Assembly (NCBI RefSeq): GCF_030499535.1
Contig: NZ_JASTLB010000001.1
Coordinates: 3,286,001-3,350,000, forward strand
DNA from: Streptomyces sp. TG1A-8
GTDB taxonomy: Bacteria; Actinomycetota; Actinomycetes; Streptomycetales; Streptomycetaceae
Length of the DNA stretch: 64,000 bases
Direction of reading: 5' to 3'
Shown: one piece after another, positions 53,268-61,332 of the stretch
Layout of the letters: each line of letters opens with the position of its first letter
Position numbering within the stretch: position 1 is the first letter of the stretch
The notes under the pieces: generated by a model
Told to the model about the DNA's origin: nothing
The model's database searches: none
Seen by the model: the letters and a program-made list of their open reading frames with translations, nothing else
Position numbers and translations under genes: made by a program

Positions 53268-53789
53268 GTGACGGCCTCGACACCCTCCGCGACACAGCCT
53301 CCCGCGTTCGCGACGGCGAGCAGGAACCACTATCGCGCCGCCGTACTGGCCGCGAAGGAGAACCTGCGGATATCCGCCGACCATCTGGCCGGGCTGGCGG
53401 CGGAATGCGGTATCAAAGCCATCCTGGCCGATTTCCTGGGTTCTCAGCTCAACACGCGCAACCGACTGGTGAACGACGAAGTCGCCACCTGGGCAAAGAA
53501 GAAGGGCGCCCCAGGCGTGCGGGAGTGGAGACCGCAGGAACACGGGCACCTCCCCGAGCTGTGGGAACACCTCACCGCCGTCGCCCACCGCCGCCGGGGA
53601 GGCGGAGCGGGCGCGCTCTTCACGCAGCTCATCTGGAAGAACCCGTTCGCCGGCTGGGACGTCGCGGGCCGCTACTGCGACGGCACCGCGATCACCGACG
53701 CGGAGGTCGACCGGCACCTCAAGGCCGCGTACGACCTCATCGCCGCCCATGAACAGGCCGGCATCCTGGGCACGAGGACCCACTCATGA
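53268..53789 (+). CDS. HEPN-like small protein, first gene of the embedded operon
   Basis: 173 residues from GTG (another GTG three codons upstream is possible). The first helices RNHYRAAVLAAKENLRISAD and HLAGLAAECGIKAILADFLG follow the HEPN pattern, in which an A-E-C-x-L/I-K helix is typical. The middle is LPELWEHLTAVAHRRRG and the end NPFAGWDVAGRYCDGTAITD, then a C-terminal helix. A strict Rx4-6H catalytic motif is not evident; AHRRRG is the nearest basic patch. It overlaps the ATPase gene by ATGA. It may be an effector or a nucleotide-sensing partner; the assignment is by pattern only. Confidence 0.6.
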   Translation: MTASTPSATQPPAFATASRNHYRAAVLAAKENLRISADHLAGLAAECGIKAILADFLGSQLNTRNRLVNDEVATWAKKKGAPGVREWRPQEHGHLPELWEHLTAVAHRRRGGGAGALFTQLIWKNPFAGWDVAGRYCDGTAITDAEVDRHLKAAYDLIAAHEQAGILGTRTHS

Positions 53790-55201
53790 GCCGTTCCCGT
53801 GCGCGTTTCGACACCGCCTGGCAAGCCGCCCGCGACCACGCTCGGCAGGCAGCGGCGCAGTTCGGCATGGACGTCGTCGTCACCCGCGACGTGCTCGGCC
53901 GGGCCTGTCTGCTCATCGACGACCGGGGACGCGCCCTCGCTCACGACGACGCTGACGTCGTCGCCCTCCGTGACGCTTTCGTGGCCGCCACGCGTCCCTT
54001 CACGGGCCTCGAACCCCTCCTCTTCGGCGAAAAGCTCTTCGCACCGGAGCTGTACTTCGACGCCGAGGACCGCGCACCGGTCAGCCCACGGCAAGGCTCC
54101 ACCGGCAGCGTCCACGCGCTGGAGCGAACCGTCATCGGCACCGACTGGGCCCGGAGCGTCCGCACCCCTGCCCACGGGGCCCTCGGGCGCCGGGACCGAA
54201 GGGTGGCGTTGTACGGCTTCAAGGGCGGGGTGGGGCGCACCACCGCCACCGCCGTCCTCGCCCGGTACCTGGCCGGGACGGGCCGCTGCGTGCTCGTGGT
54301 GGACCTCGACCTGGAGTCCCCGGGCGTCTCGAACCTGCTGGAGGACCCCGCCGGCATCCCCCGTCACGGCATCGTCGACCACCTGATAGAAGGCGGCGTC
54401 GGCAACGCCGACGGGCTGGAACTGGTGGCACGCAGCTCCGCACTGCCCGTCAAGGGCAACGGGGAAGTGTGGCTCGCCCCGGCGGGCGGCTCACCGCTGG
54501 CGGGGGAGCCGTACGACTACCTCGCCAAGCTGAACCGCATCTACAGCGACCTCGCCGGACTCAACCCCGGTGACGGCGACCGGCCGTTCGCCGCACGGCT
54601 GGAGGAGGCCATCGCCGCCTGCGAGGACCAGGTGACCGAGCTGTCGCGGCCACCGGACGTCGTCCTGCTGGACAGCAGGGCCGGCATGCACGACATCGCG
54701 GCGGTCACCCTGACCCATCTCAGCGGGCTCGCCCTGCTGTTCGCCGTGGACAATCCCTCCACCTGGGAGGGCTACAAGATGCTGTTCGAGCAGTGGCAGC
54801 AGCGGCCTGCCCTGGCCCGGGAGTTGCGGGAGCGGCTGCGGGTCGTGGCGGCCATGTTCCACTCGGCCGGGGACGCGAAGCGGCTGCCCGCCCTGCGCGA
54901 CCGCGCCCAGCAGCTGTTCGCCGACACCCTTTACGACCAGCTCGGCACGGACGAGGACGGCCCGGACGACGTGGACGACGCAGGCGACGAGGGAGACGAG
55001 CTGTACCACCCTCCCCTGGAGGACGACGACGCGCCGCACGCCCCCATCCCGATCCTCTTCGGCAACGACCTGGTGGGCCTTGACCCCCTGCGCAGCCGCG
55101 ACTGGCCCGAGCTGCCGTTCGTCGAGGCCGCGTACCGGACGTTCACGACTACGGTGGAGCGTCTGCTGCCGCCACCGCACCCCGCCCCGGAGTCCTCATG
55201 A
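53786..55201 (+). CDS. KGGVGR-variant ParA/MinD-like ATPase
   Basis: 471 residues. An N-terminal domain of about 130 residues (ARFDTAWQAARDHARQAAAQ, then GMDVVVTRDVLGRACLLIDD) precedes a ParA/MinD fold. The deviant Walker A reads FKGGVGRTTATAV (near 146-152): the lysine expected after the last glycine is arginine. VLVVDLDLESPGVSNLL and DVVLLDSRAGMHDIAAV are the two switch regions. Membrane-targeting sequence is absent. Overlaps on both sides (ATGA) indicate coupled translation with the HEPN-like and second ATPase genes. The KGGVGR form is a recognised variant; its role is unknown. Confidence 0.8.
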   Translation: MSRSRARFDTAWQAARDHARQAAAQFGMDVVVTRDVLGRACLLIDDRGRALAHDDADVVALRDAFVAATRPFTGLEPLLFGEKLFAPELYFDAEDRAPVSPRQGSTGSVHALERTVIGTDWARSVRTPAHGALGRRDRRVALYGFKGGVGRTTATAVLARYLAGTGRCVLVVDLDLESPGVSNLLEDPAGIPRHGIVDHLIEGGVGNADGLELVARSSALPVKGNGEVWLAPAGGSPLAGEPYDYLAKLNRIYSDLAGLNPGDGDRPFAARLEEAIAACEDQVTELSRPPDVVLLDSRAGMHDIAAVTLTHLSGLALLFAVDNPSTWEGYKMLFEQWQQRPALARELRERLRVVAAMFHSAGDAKRLPALRDRAQQLFADTLYDQLGTDEDGPDDVDDAGDEGDELYHPPLEDDDAPHAPIPILFGNDLVGLDPLRSRDWPELPFVEAAYRTFTTTVERLLPPPHPAPESS

Positions 55202-56658
55202 CCGCCCCGCCGACCACCGACGAGTACCGCACCCTGATCTCCAGGGCCCTCGGTGCCGCACTCGACGCGGACACGGACGGTCCGGACCGGCAACGCCTGT
55301 TCACCCCGTCCAGCCACCGCCTCGCGCTCGACCCCGACGTGACCGTGGTCCGGGGCGCCCGCGGCACCGGCAAGACGTACTGGGCGAAGGCGCTGATCGA
55401 TCCAGAACTGAGGGAGGTGGCCGCGCGGTCGTACATGATGCCGCGGCTACGGCGGGTCCGGGTCACCACTGCGTTCAGGGCGGGCGGCAACAGTGAGACC
55501 CCTTACCCGGGCAAGCGGAAGATCGCCAGACTGCTGCGGGACGTGATCGACCCCGACAGCTATGCCTATGACATCTTCTGGCGCGCGGTCGTGATGATGG
55601 CGCTCGAGGTACCGCAGATCGCGAGCCTGGCTGACTGGCCCGACCGTATCCGCTGGGCCGCGGCGAACGAAGACGCGTACGACGACGCGCTCGGCAGGGC
55701 CGACCGGGAGGCCCGGGACAGCGGCGAGACGCGTGTGCTGCTCTTCGACGCCCTGGACCACCTCCACTCCGACCGCAGGACGGCCGACCGGCTGGTGTCG
55801 GCGCTGTTCCAGGTGGCGCTGGAACTGCGGCTGACCACAGGGGCGCTGCGCGCCAAGATCTTCGTCCGTCCGGACATGTACGACAGCGCGCCCAAGGCGT
55901 TCGCGGACGCCTCGAAACTGGGGGCCAACGCGGCCGATCTGACGTGGAGCCGGGAGAACCTCTACGGACTTCTCTTCCACCGGCTGGGGAACCATCCGGG
56001 CAGGGAGGCGGAGAAGTTCCGGGCGCAGTACGGCACGTGGGAGACGCAAGGTGAGGGGCGGTTCGTCGCGCCGGTCGACCTGATCGCCGACGAGAAGTGC
56101 CAGGAGCGGGCTTTCGTCGCTCTGGCGGGGTCCTACATGGGCACCGACCGGCGCAAGGGCCACACGTTCACCTGGGTGCCTAACCACCTCCAGGACGGCA
56201 AGGGGCGGGTGAGCCCGCGGACCTGGCTGCTCGCCCTGCGCACGGCCGCGGACCTGACGGCGGAGCGGTACGCCACACAGCCGTACCCGCTGCACTACGA
56301 GGCGTTGCGGGAGAGCCTGCACGAGGCGTCGCGGGTCCGGGTGGACGAGCTGAAGGAGGACATCGGCTGGGCCGCCACCGCCATAGAGCTGCTGGAGGGC
56401 GGACAGGTGCCCATGGAGCCGTCCCACGTCCGCCAGTACTGGGCGCAGGGCGGGCTGGCGGAGATCTTGCGCCGTAGGGGGGAGAACGACGACGAGAACA
56501 GCGGCCCCCGTGACGCCGACGATCCCTTTGCGCTGATAGAGGAACTGGTGGAACTCGGCGTCCTGACCAAACGCACCACCGGCGCCCTCGACCTGCCCGA
56601 CGTGTACCGGCTGGCGTTCGACATCGGCCGCAAGGGCGGGGTGCGCCGCAGGTCCTGA
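55198..56658 (+). CDS. P-loop ATPase of the embedded operon
   Basis: 486 residues. Walker A GARGTGKT (about 54-61) in VTVVRGARGTGKTYWAKAL; Walker B LLFDALDHL (near 181). AKIFVRPDMYDSAPKAFADA is typical of the Sll1717-like group of STAND/AAA-related NTPases. The C-terminal 170 residues are helical and end in a winged-helix-like region. It lies last in the three-gene operon and converges with pglW with only 28 bases between stops. It could act as sensor or motor for the HEPN-like protein; that is inferred from gene order. Confidence 0.75.
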   Translation: MTAPPTTDEYRTLISRALGAALDADTDGPDRQRLFTPSSHRLALDPDVTVVRGARGTGKTYWAKALIDPELREVAARSYMMPRLRRVRVTTAFRAGGNSETPYPGKRKIARLLRDVIDPDSYAYDIFWRAVVMMALEVPQIASLADWPDRIRWAAANEDAYDDALGRADREARDSGETRVLLFDALDHLHSDRRTADRLVSALFQVALELRLTTGALRAKIFVRPDMYDSAPKAFADASKLGANAADLTWSRENLYGLLFHRLGNHPGREAEKFRAQYGTWETQGEGRFVAPVDLIADEKCQERAFVALAGSYMGTDRRKGHTFTWVPNHLQDGKGRVSPRTWLLALRTAADLTAERYATQPYPLHYEALRESLHEASRVRVDELKEDIGWAATAIELLEGGQVPMEPSHVRQYWAQGGLAEILRRRGENDDENSGPRDADDPFALIEELVELGVLTKRTTGALDLPDVYRLAFDIGRKGGVRRRS

Positions 56659-56686
56659 GTCGGCGGCCGGTGCGGGCCGGGTCCGC

Positions 56687-59600
56687 TCAGCCGGTCACGG
56701 CCGGCACCCGCAGCGAGTCTAGGAACTCCGCGTCCAGGTGCGCCCGTTCGCCGTCGCCGCCGATGACCTCCACCGTCCGGCCGTCCAGCTTCGGCTCCTG
56801 CGCGCGTGTCTCGACCGTGCACAGCAGCCACAGGCCGTGCGGCGCGTCGGCGGGGCGGCGGGCGGCGTTCTGGAGCCGGACGAGGAAGGCGTGGCCGCCC
56901 TCGTCCCAGTAGCGGGCGACCAGGCCGGCGTCGTGGAGGAACAACACGGTGCGCGGCGCGTCGGCGCGGGCGAGGACCGCCTCCTCCACACGCTGCCAGA
57001 CCACTCGGACGAAGGACGCCAGCCCGGGCTTGATGCCGCCGGGGGCGGAGAGACTGTCGGCGCGCAGGACCTTCCGCCAGTCCTGGCCCTTCTCCGCGGC
57101 CAGGGCGCGGAAGGCGGTGAGGAACACGTCCGACAGATCGACCGCCTCGACCGGGAAGGCGGCTGCCACGGTCTCCGCGGCTCCCGCGAACGCGTTCGGT
57201 TTCACCGTGAGGGCGAGGAAGCCGCCCCGTTCCGCCACGGCGGTGAGCCGCTCCCGCAGCGGGCCGTGCGGGTCCTCCCGTTCGGCCCGGGTGACCGGGG
57301 TGGGCGGCTGGTAGCTGGTGAGGGCACCGGTGGAGCTCCAGGTGCCCGTCGACTCCGGCGCCCTGGGGAAGAACTTCTCCGCCTCGTCGTCGTACACGAG
57401 GTCGAAGCGCGCCCCTTCCAGGGCGTCCAGCAGCTCCACGTGGGTGGGTTCGCGGGAGCCCGACACCAGGTCCAGACCCGGGAAGCGGGCACGCAGGCGG
57501 GCCACCAGCTCGCCGACGGTGATCCCCCGGTCGCGGCGGACGCCAGCGCCCGCCTGGGAGATGCGCAGCGCCCGCTCCAGGCTCAGGTCACGCGGGTACA
57601 GCTCCAGCCGGGGCGTGGCCGCGACGCCGGGGGCCGTCGCGGCGGCCAGGGACACGAGGCGGGTGTCGGCGAGCGGGGCGAACCCGTCAGGTGCGGGCAC
57701 GGCGCGCAGGATGCGCAGGACCTCGCCGCGGCCGGGCAGCGGGTCCTGCCGTGCCAGCCGTTCGGCGGCCTGGCCGAGGAGCGCCGCGTAGTCCGCCAGC
57801 TCCCTCGGGCTGGGGTCGTCCGCACCCGGCAGGGACTCAGCGGCGAGCAGGACCGTCTCGCTCCGCCGGTGCACGGCGAAGCGGGGCTCGTGCGGCCCAT
57901 CGAGGTCCTCGTCCGGGCGTTCGGTGGTCTCCGCGTCGGCGGCGGCCCGTACGACGGCCAGGGCCCTGGCGAGCGTCCGCTCGGGCGTGTCCGATCCGGC
58001 GCCGTGACGGGCCCGGAGTTCGGCCGCGGCCTCGTCGGCGGTCATCACCCGGCCGACGGACTGGAGGATCTCGGTCAGCTCGGTGCGGACCGGGTCCAGC
58101 CAGTCCGCCTCCGTCCACCTCCTGATCTCGATGCGGTGATGCCGGGAGACGGAGGTCTGCTTGATGCCCAGGTGGTCGGCGATCCGGGCCTGCACGGGCC
58201 AGACACCGAGCGGGGAGAGTCCGCCGTCGTCTGGGGGCAGGCCCAGGGTGAGGCGTACGACGTCGGCTCGGTGGGAGCCCTTGCGGCCCGGCTCGGGGGC
58301 GAGGAGCGCGGCCATGTCGTCTATCGACAGGATGCGGGGCTCGCCCTCGCCGGAGGCGGAGTGCTTGCGGCCGGTGTCGTCCGGCGCCTGCCTGCGGGGT
58401 GCGTACGGCGCCGCCGGGCGCAGCGCGGTGGCCCACTGCTTGCGGCGCCGGTTGAGTTCCTTGCGGACGAGGGCGCCCGCGCCGCGCGCCTTGGAGATGG
58501 CGTACGGCTGGATGTCCAGCAGTTCCCCGACCGTGGTCGCGCCGAGTCCGCCGGCCACCGACACGGCACGCGGGGACAGGCCGGCGGCGTCCAGCGGCGT
58601 CGTCAGGTCGGCCGCCGCAGCGGCCCGGTCGCGGGCTTCCTCCGGGTCGTCGGATGCGGTACCCACGGTGGAGGGGGTTGTGGCGGGGGCGGTCGCGTCG
58701 GCCGCCCGGAACACCTCCCGCCAGGCGTCCCACATCTGCCGCAGCGTGTCGAAACGCTGCTCGGTGTCGCGGTGCAGCGCGCGCTGGAAGAAAGCGGTCA
58801 GTCCATCGCGCAGCGCGGGCTCGAACAGCTCAGTGGCGACGTGGAGTTCGGCCGACTCGTTGGTCAGCGGGTCGAGCTGTCCCTCGCCCCACAGCGGGCG
58901 CTCGCCGCTCGCCATCTCGTGGAGGGTGACGGCGGCGGCGTACCGCTCCGCGTGATCGTCGTAGTGGGCGCGGCGCATCGAGCCGAGGAACGGGTCGAGG
59001 TAGCCGCGTGTGCCCGCCTTCACGTCCCGGTCGGAGGCGTCCGTCAGGGAGAAGTCGAACAGCTTGAGCTGCCAGGTGCGGTCCTTGCGGCGCTGGATGC
59101 CGAAGTTGTCCGGTTTGATGTCGCGGTGGCGGACGCCCTGCGCGGCGAGCTGGTCCAGCGCGTGGAACAGGTCGTCCGCGAAGCGCTCCAGCTCGTGATA
59201 GGTGAGTCGGCCCTTGCCGCGCAGCCGCTCGCCGAGCGACTGCTCACCGGCGTACTCCAGCTCCAGGACGGTCCGCCCGCCGAGCTCCCGCAGCCCTTCG
59301 CCGCGCAGCTGGACGACGGAGCCGCCGCCGACCTTGCGGAGCGCCCGCTCCTCGGCGCGCAGCCGCCCCGCCTTCTCCTCGTCCAGGGCGACCTTGAAGA
59401 CGTGCTCGTCGATCTGGGTGCGGCCGTCCTCGTCCTCGGTGGCCCGCTCCACGAGCAGGGCGCGGGCGGTGGCGCCGGTGCCGAGGACCCGGCGTACCGT
59501 CCACTCGGCGTCCAGCGACTGGCCTGGCGCCGCTTCGAGCGGGTCGACGCAGGCCGCCGCCGGTGAGTCGGGGAGGATACTGGCGCGTTCCGCCTCGTCC

Positions 59601-61126
59601 AGCAGGTCCAGGAACGCCTCGGCCGAGCCGAGCCGCTCGTTGACGTCGGCGCGGGTCGCCCGGAAGACCAGGTCGTCGAGAACGTCGGGCAGACCGTCGG
59701 TCACCGCGAACAGGCGCAGGCCGCCGTCACTGCGGAGCCGTTCGGCCAGGTCGCTGCGCTGGGTGGCCGGCGGGCGGCTGCTCAGGATCAGGTAGGCGAC
59801 CGCACCGAGACCGAAGATGTCCAGGTCGGCGGGGTCGGCGTACGGCTGGTCCGACTCGGGGGCGAGATAGATGCGGGCCGCGTCCTCGATCAGGGCGGCG
59901 TCGAGGGCGGAGCCGCCGATGGAACGGAAGAAGGTGGCGTTGCTGTCGAAGTCCCGCGCCGCTGTCTGCCAGTCGGTGATCCGCAGTTCGGGAGCCGCCC
60001 CGTCGGCCCGGAACGACACATAGACGGAGCGGGCCGCGAGCGCCCGGTGGTAGAGGGAGCGGTTGTGCGCGTAGCGGACCGCCTCGGCGAGCTGCCGGAC
60101 GAGGTCCAGGCGGATCTCGGGCGTGAGCCTGCCGCCGTAGGTGTCCAGGTACTGGTTGAGGCGGAGATCGCCGTGCCGGTGGCGGAAGAGGATCGCCGGT
60201 CCGCCCTGGTGCTCGCGGAAATCGAGCGCGTCGACGATGCCGCGATGGGTGATGCCCTGCAGCACCTGGTACTCGCGGCGCGCGGCGCGCTCGGTGGCCC
60301 GGCGGGCCGCTTCCGTCGCCTTCTGGCTCACCAGGTAGATGCGGACCCGGCCCTCCTCCTGGACGAGGCCGTCGTCCCGGACGGCCAGCCGGTCCTCCCA
60401 GGAGGGACCGGCGTCCAGCGGATGCGGCTCCATCTTCCAGGCGTCGCCGAAGCGGAGGTGGGCGGTGGACTGGCGGATCCCGATCGTCTTGAGCAGCTGC
60501 GGCAGGGTGTGCCGCGAGAACTCCGGCGTGATACGCCGGTCGGGACGGTCGGGGGGCAAGCCGAGGAAGTCCTGCCAGATCCGCTTCAGGCCGCTGCCGC
60601 CGTCGTCCCGCCCGTAGACCTTGATCTGCTGGACTTCGTCCAGGTGGCTTTCCAGGTCGGGCGACGACAGGAGCACGGCGGGCTCGACGCGCGGGACCAC
60701 TCGCTCGGACAGGCCCAGCTTGCGGGCCGCCCACTGGAGCTGGCTCTTCAGCTCCTTCGACTTCAGGTCGGTCAGGTGCAGCGGGTTGTTGATGGTCCGC
60801 ATGCGGTCGGATCCCTGGAAGTTCCAGGTCGACCCGGTGTTGCGGAGCTGCCCGGGATGCCCCTTGATCTCGATGAGGAAGAGTCCGGCGGGGACGGCGA
60901 CCAGCAGATCGCACTCGTTGACGCGGCCGGACATCGCGGTGAAGGAGAACGTGGCCCAGGCACGGAACGGCTCGGCCTGCGGCATGAGCCCCCGCACATG
61001 GTCCAGCGCGTCCTGCTCCCACGGGTATGGCGAGGGACGGTCCTGGAACCACTGCCGGGCGGGGCGCGGCGGGCCCGGCTTGGGTACGCCAGGCTTCGAT
61101 GCCGACGTGCCTGACTGAGCTGTCAC
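56687..61126 (-). CDS. pglW: BREX-2 serine/threonine kinase PglW
   Basis: 1,479 residues. GTG chosen behind GGGGAGG. The N-terminal NERD-like region (about 55-130) has WATFSFTAMSGRVNECDLLV and LFLIEIKGHPGQL. A first kinase-like domain follows without HRD or DFG (YHRALAARSVYVSF, LRITDWQTA), so it is probably a pseudokinase. The second kinase, near 600-850, has HRDIKPDN (near 665) and LKLFDFSL, with DFS in place of DFG. The C-terminal 600 residues include a helix-turn-helix-like DHLGIKQTSVSRHHRIE. PglW phosphorylates partner proteins in Pgl. It is divergent from the Wadjet operon by 206 bases. Confidence 0.92.
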   Translation of the reverse strand: MTAQSGTSASKPGVPKPGPPRPARQWFQDRPSPYPWEQDALDHVRGLMPQAEPFRAWATFSFTAMSGRVNECDLLVAVPAGLFLIEIKGHPGQLRNTGSTWNFQGSDRMRTINNPLHLTDLKSKELKSQLQWAARKLGLSERVVPRVEPAVLLSSPDLESHLDEVQQIKVYGRDDGGSGLKRIWQDFLGLPPDRPDRRITPEFSRHTLPQLLKTIGIRQSTAHLRFGDAWKMEPHPLDAGPSWEDRLAVRDDGLVQEEGRVRIYLVSQKATEAARRATERAARREYQVLQGITHRGIVDALDFREHQGGPAILFRHRHGDLRLNQYLDTYGGRLTPEIRLDLVRQLAEAVRYAHNRSLYHRALAARSVYVSFRADGAAPELRITDWQTAARDFDSNATFFRSIGGSALDAALIEDAARIYLAPESDQPYADPADLDIFGLGAVAYLILSSRPPATQRSDLAERLRSDGGLRLFAVTDGLPDVLDDLVFRATRADVNERLGSAEAFLDLLDEAERASILPDSPAAACVDPLEAAPGQSLDAEWTVRRVLGTGATARALLVERATEDEDGRTQIDEHVFKVALDEEKAGRLRAEERALRKVGGGSVVQLRGEGLRELGGRTVLELEYAGEQSLGERLRGKGRLTYHELERFADDLFHALDQLAAQGVRHRDIKPDNFGIQRRKDRTWQLKLFDFSLTDASDRDVKAGTRGYLDPFLGSMRRAHYDDHAERYAAAVTLHEMASGERPLWGEGQLDPLTNESAELHVATELFEPALRDGLTAFFQRALHRDTEQRFDTLRQMWDAWREVFRAADATAPATTPSTVGTASDDPEEARDRAAAAADLTTPLDAAGLSPRAVSVAGGLGATTVGELLDIQPYAISKARGAGALVRKELNRRRKQWATALRPAAPYAPRRQAPDDTGRKHSASGEGEPRILSIDDMAALLAPEPGRKGSHRADVVRLTLGLPPDDGGLSPLGVWPVQARIADHLGIKQTSVSRHHRIEIRRWTEADWLDPVRTELTEILQSVGRVMTADEAAAELRARHGAGSDTPERTLARALAVVRAAADAETTERPDEDLDGPHEPRFAVHRRSETVLLAAESLPGADDPSPRELADYAALLGQAAERLARQDPLPGRGEVLRILRAVPAPDGFAPLADTRLVSLAAATAPGVAATPRLELYPRDLSLERALRISQAGAGVRRDRGITVGELVARLRARFPGLDLVSGSREPTHVELLDALEGARFDLVYDDEAEKFFPRAPESTGTWSSTGALTSYQPPTPVTRAEREDPHGPLRERLTAVAERGGFLALTVKPNAFAGAAETVAAAFPVEAVDLSDVFLTAFRALAAEKGQDWRKVLRADSLSAPGGIKPGLASFVRVVWQRVEEAVLARADAPRTVLFLHDAGLVARYWDEGGHAFLVRLQNAARRPADAPHGLWLLCTVETRAQEPKLDGRTVEVIGGDGERAHLDAEFLDSLRVPAVTG

Positions 61127-61319
61127 CGTCCGGCCTCCCCAGGCTTTCCTCACGGACACGATGCGAAAGTGCCTGGTCGAGCCTATCGCGAGAGAGAGCG
61201 GCCGAAAGCGGTTTGTGGACGGGGGCAGAGCCCTTGGCCGCGCAAGGGGGAGCAGGGCCCTGGCCGGGGGGAGCCGGGGCATTTTCAGCCACCCGCCGGT
61301 AGCAGCCGGACGCGCCGCG

Positions 61320-61325
61320 TAATCT
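61320..61325 (+). promoter_or_regulatory. -10 box before the Wadjet operon
   Basis: TAATCT lies seven bases before the ATG at 61,333, with no ribosome site, again suggesting a leaderless message. The -35 box is unclear. Confidence 0.45.
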
Positions 61326-61332
61326 CGCAAAC

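Noticed and set aside
56738..59566. 942-codon plus-strand open frame opposite pglW
   Set aside because: No recognisable domain and the composition of a shadow frame; pglW motifs lie opposite.
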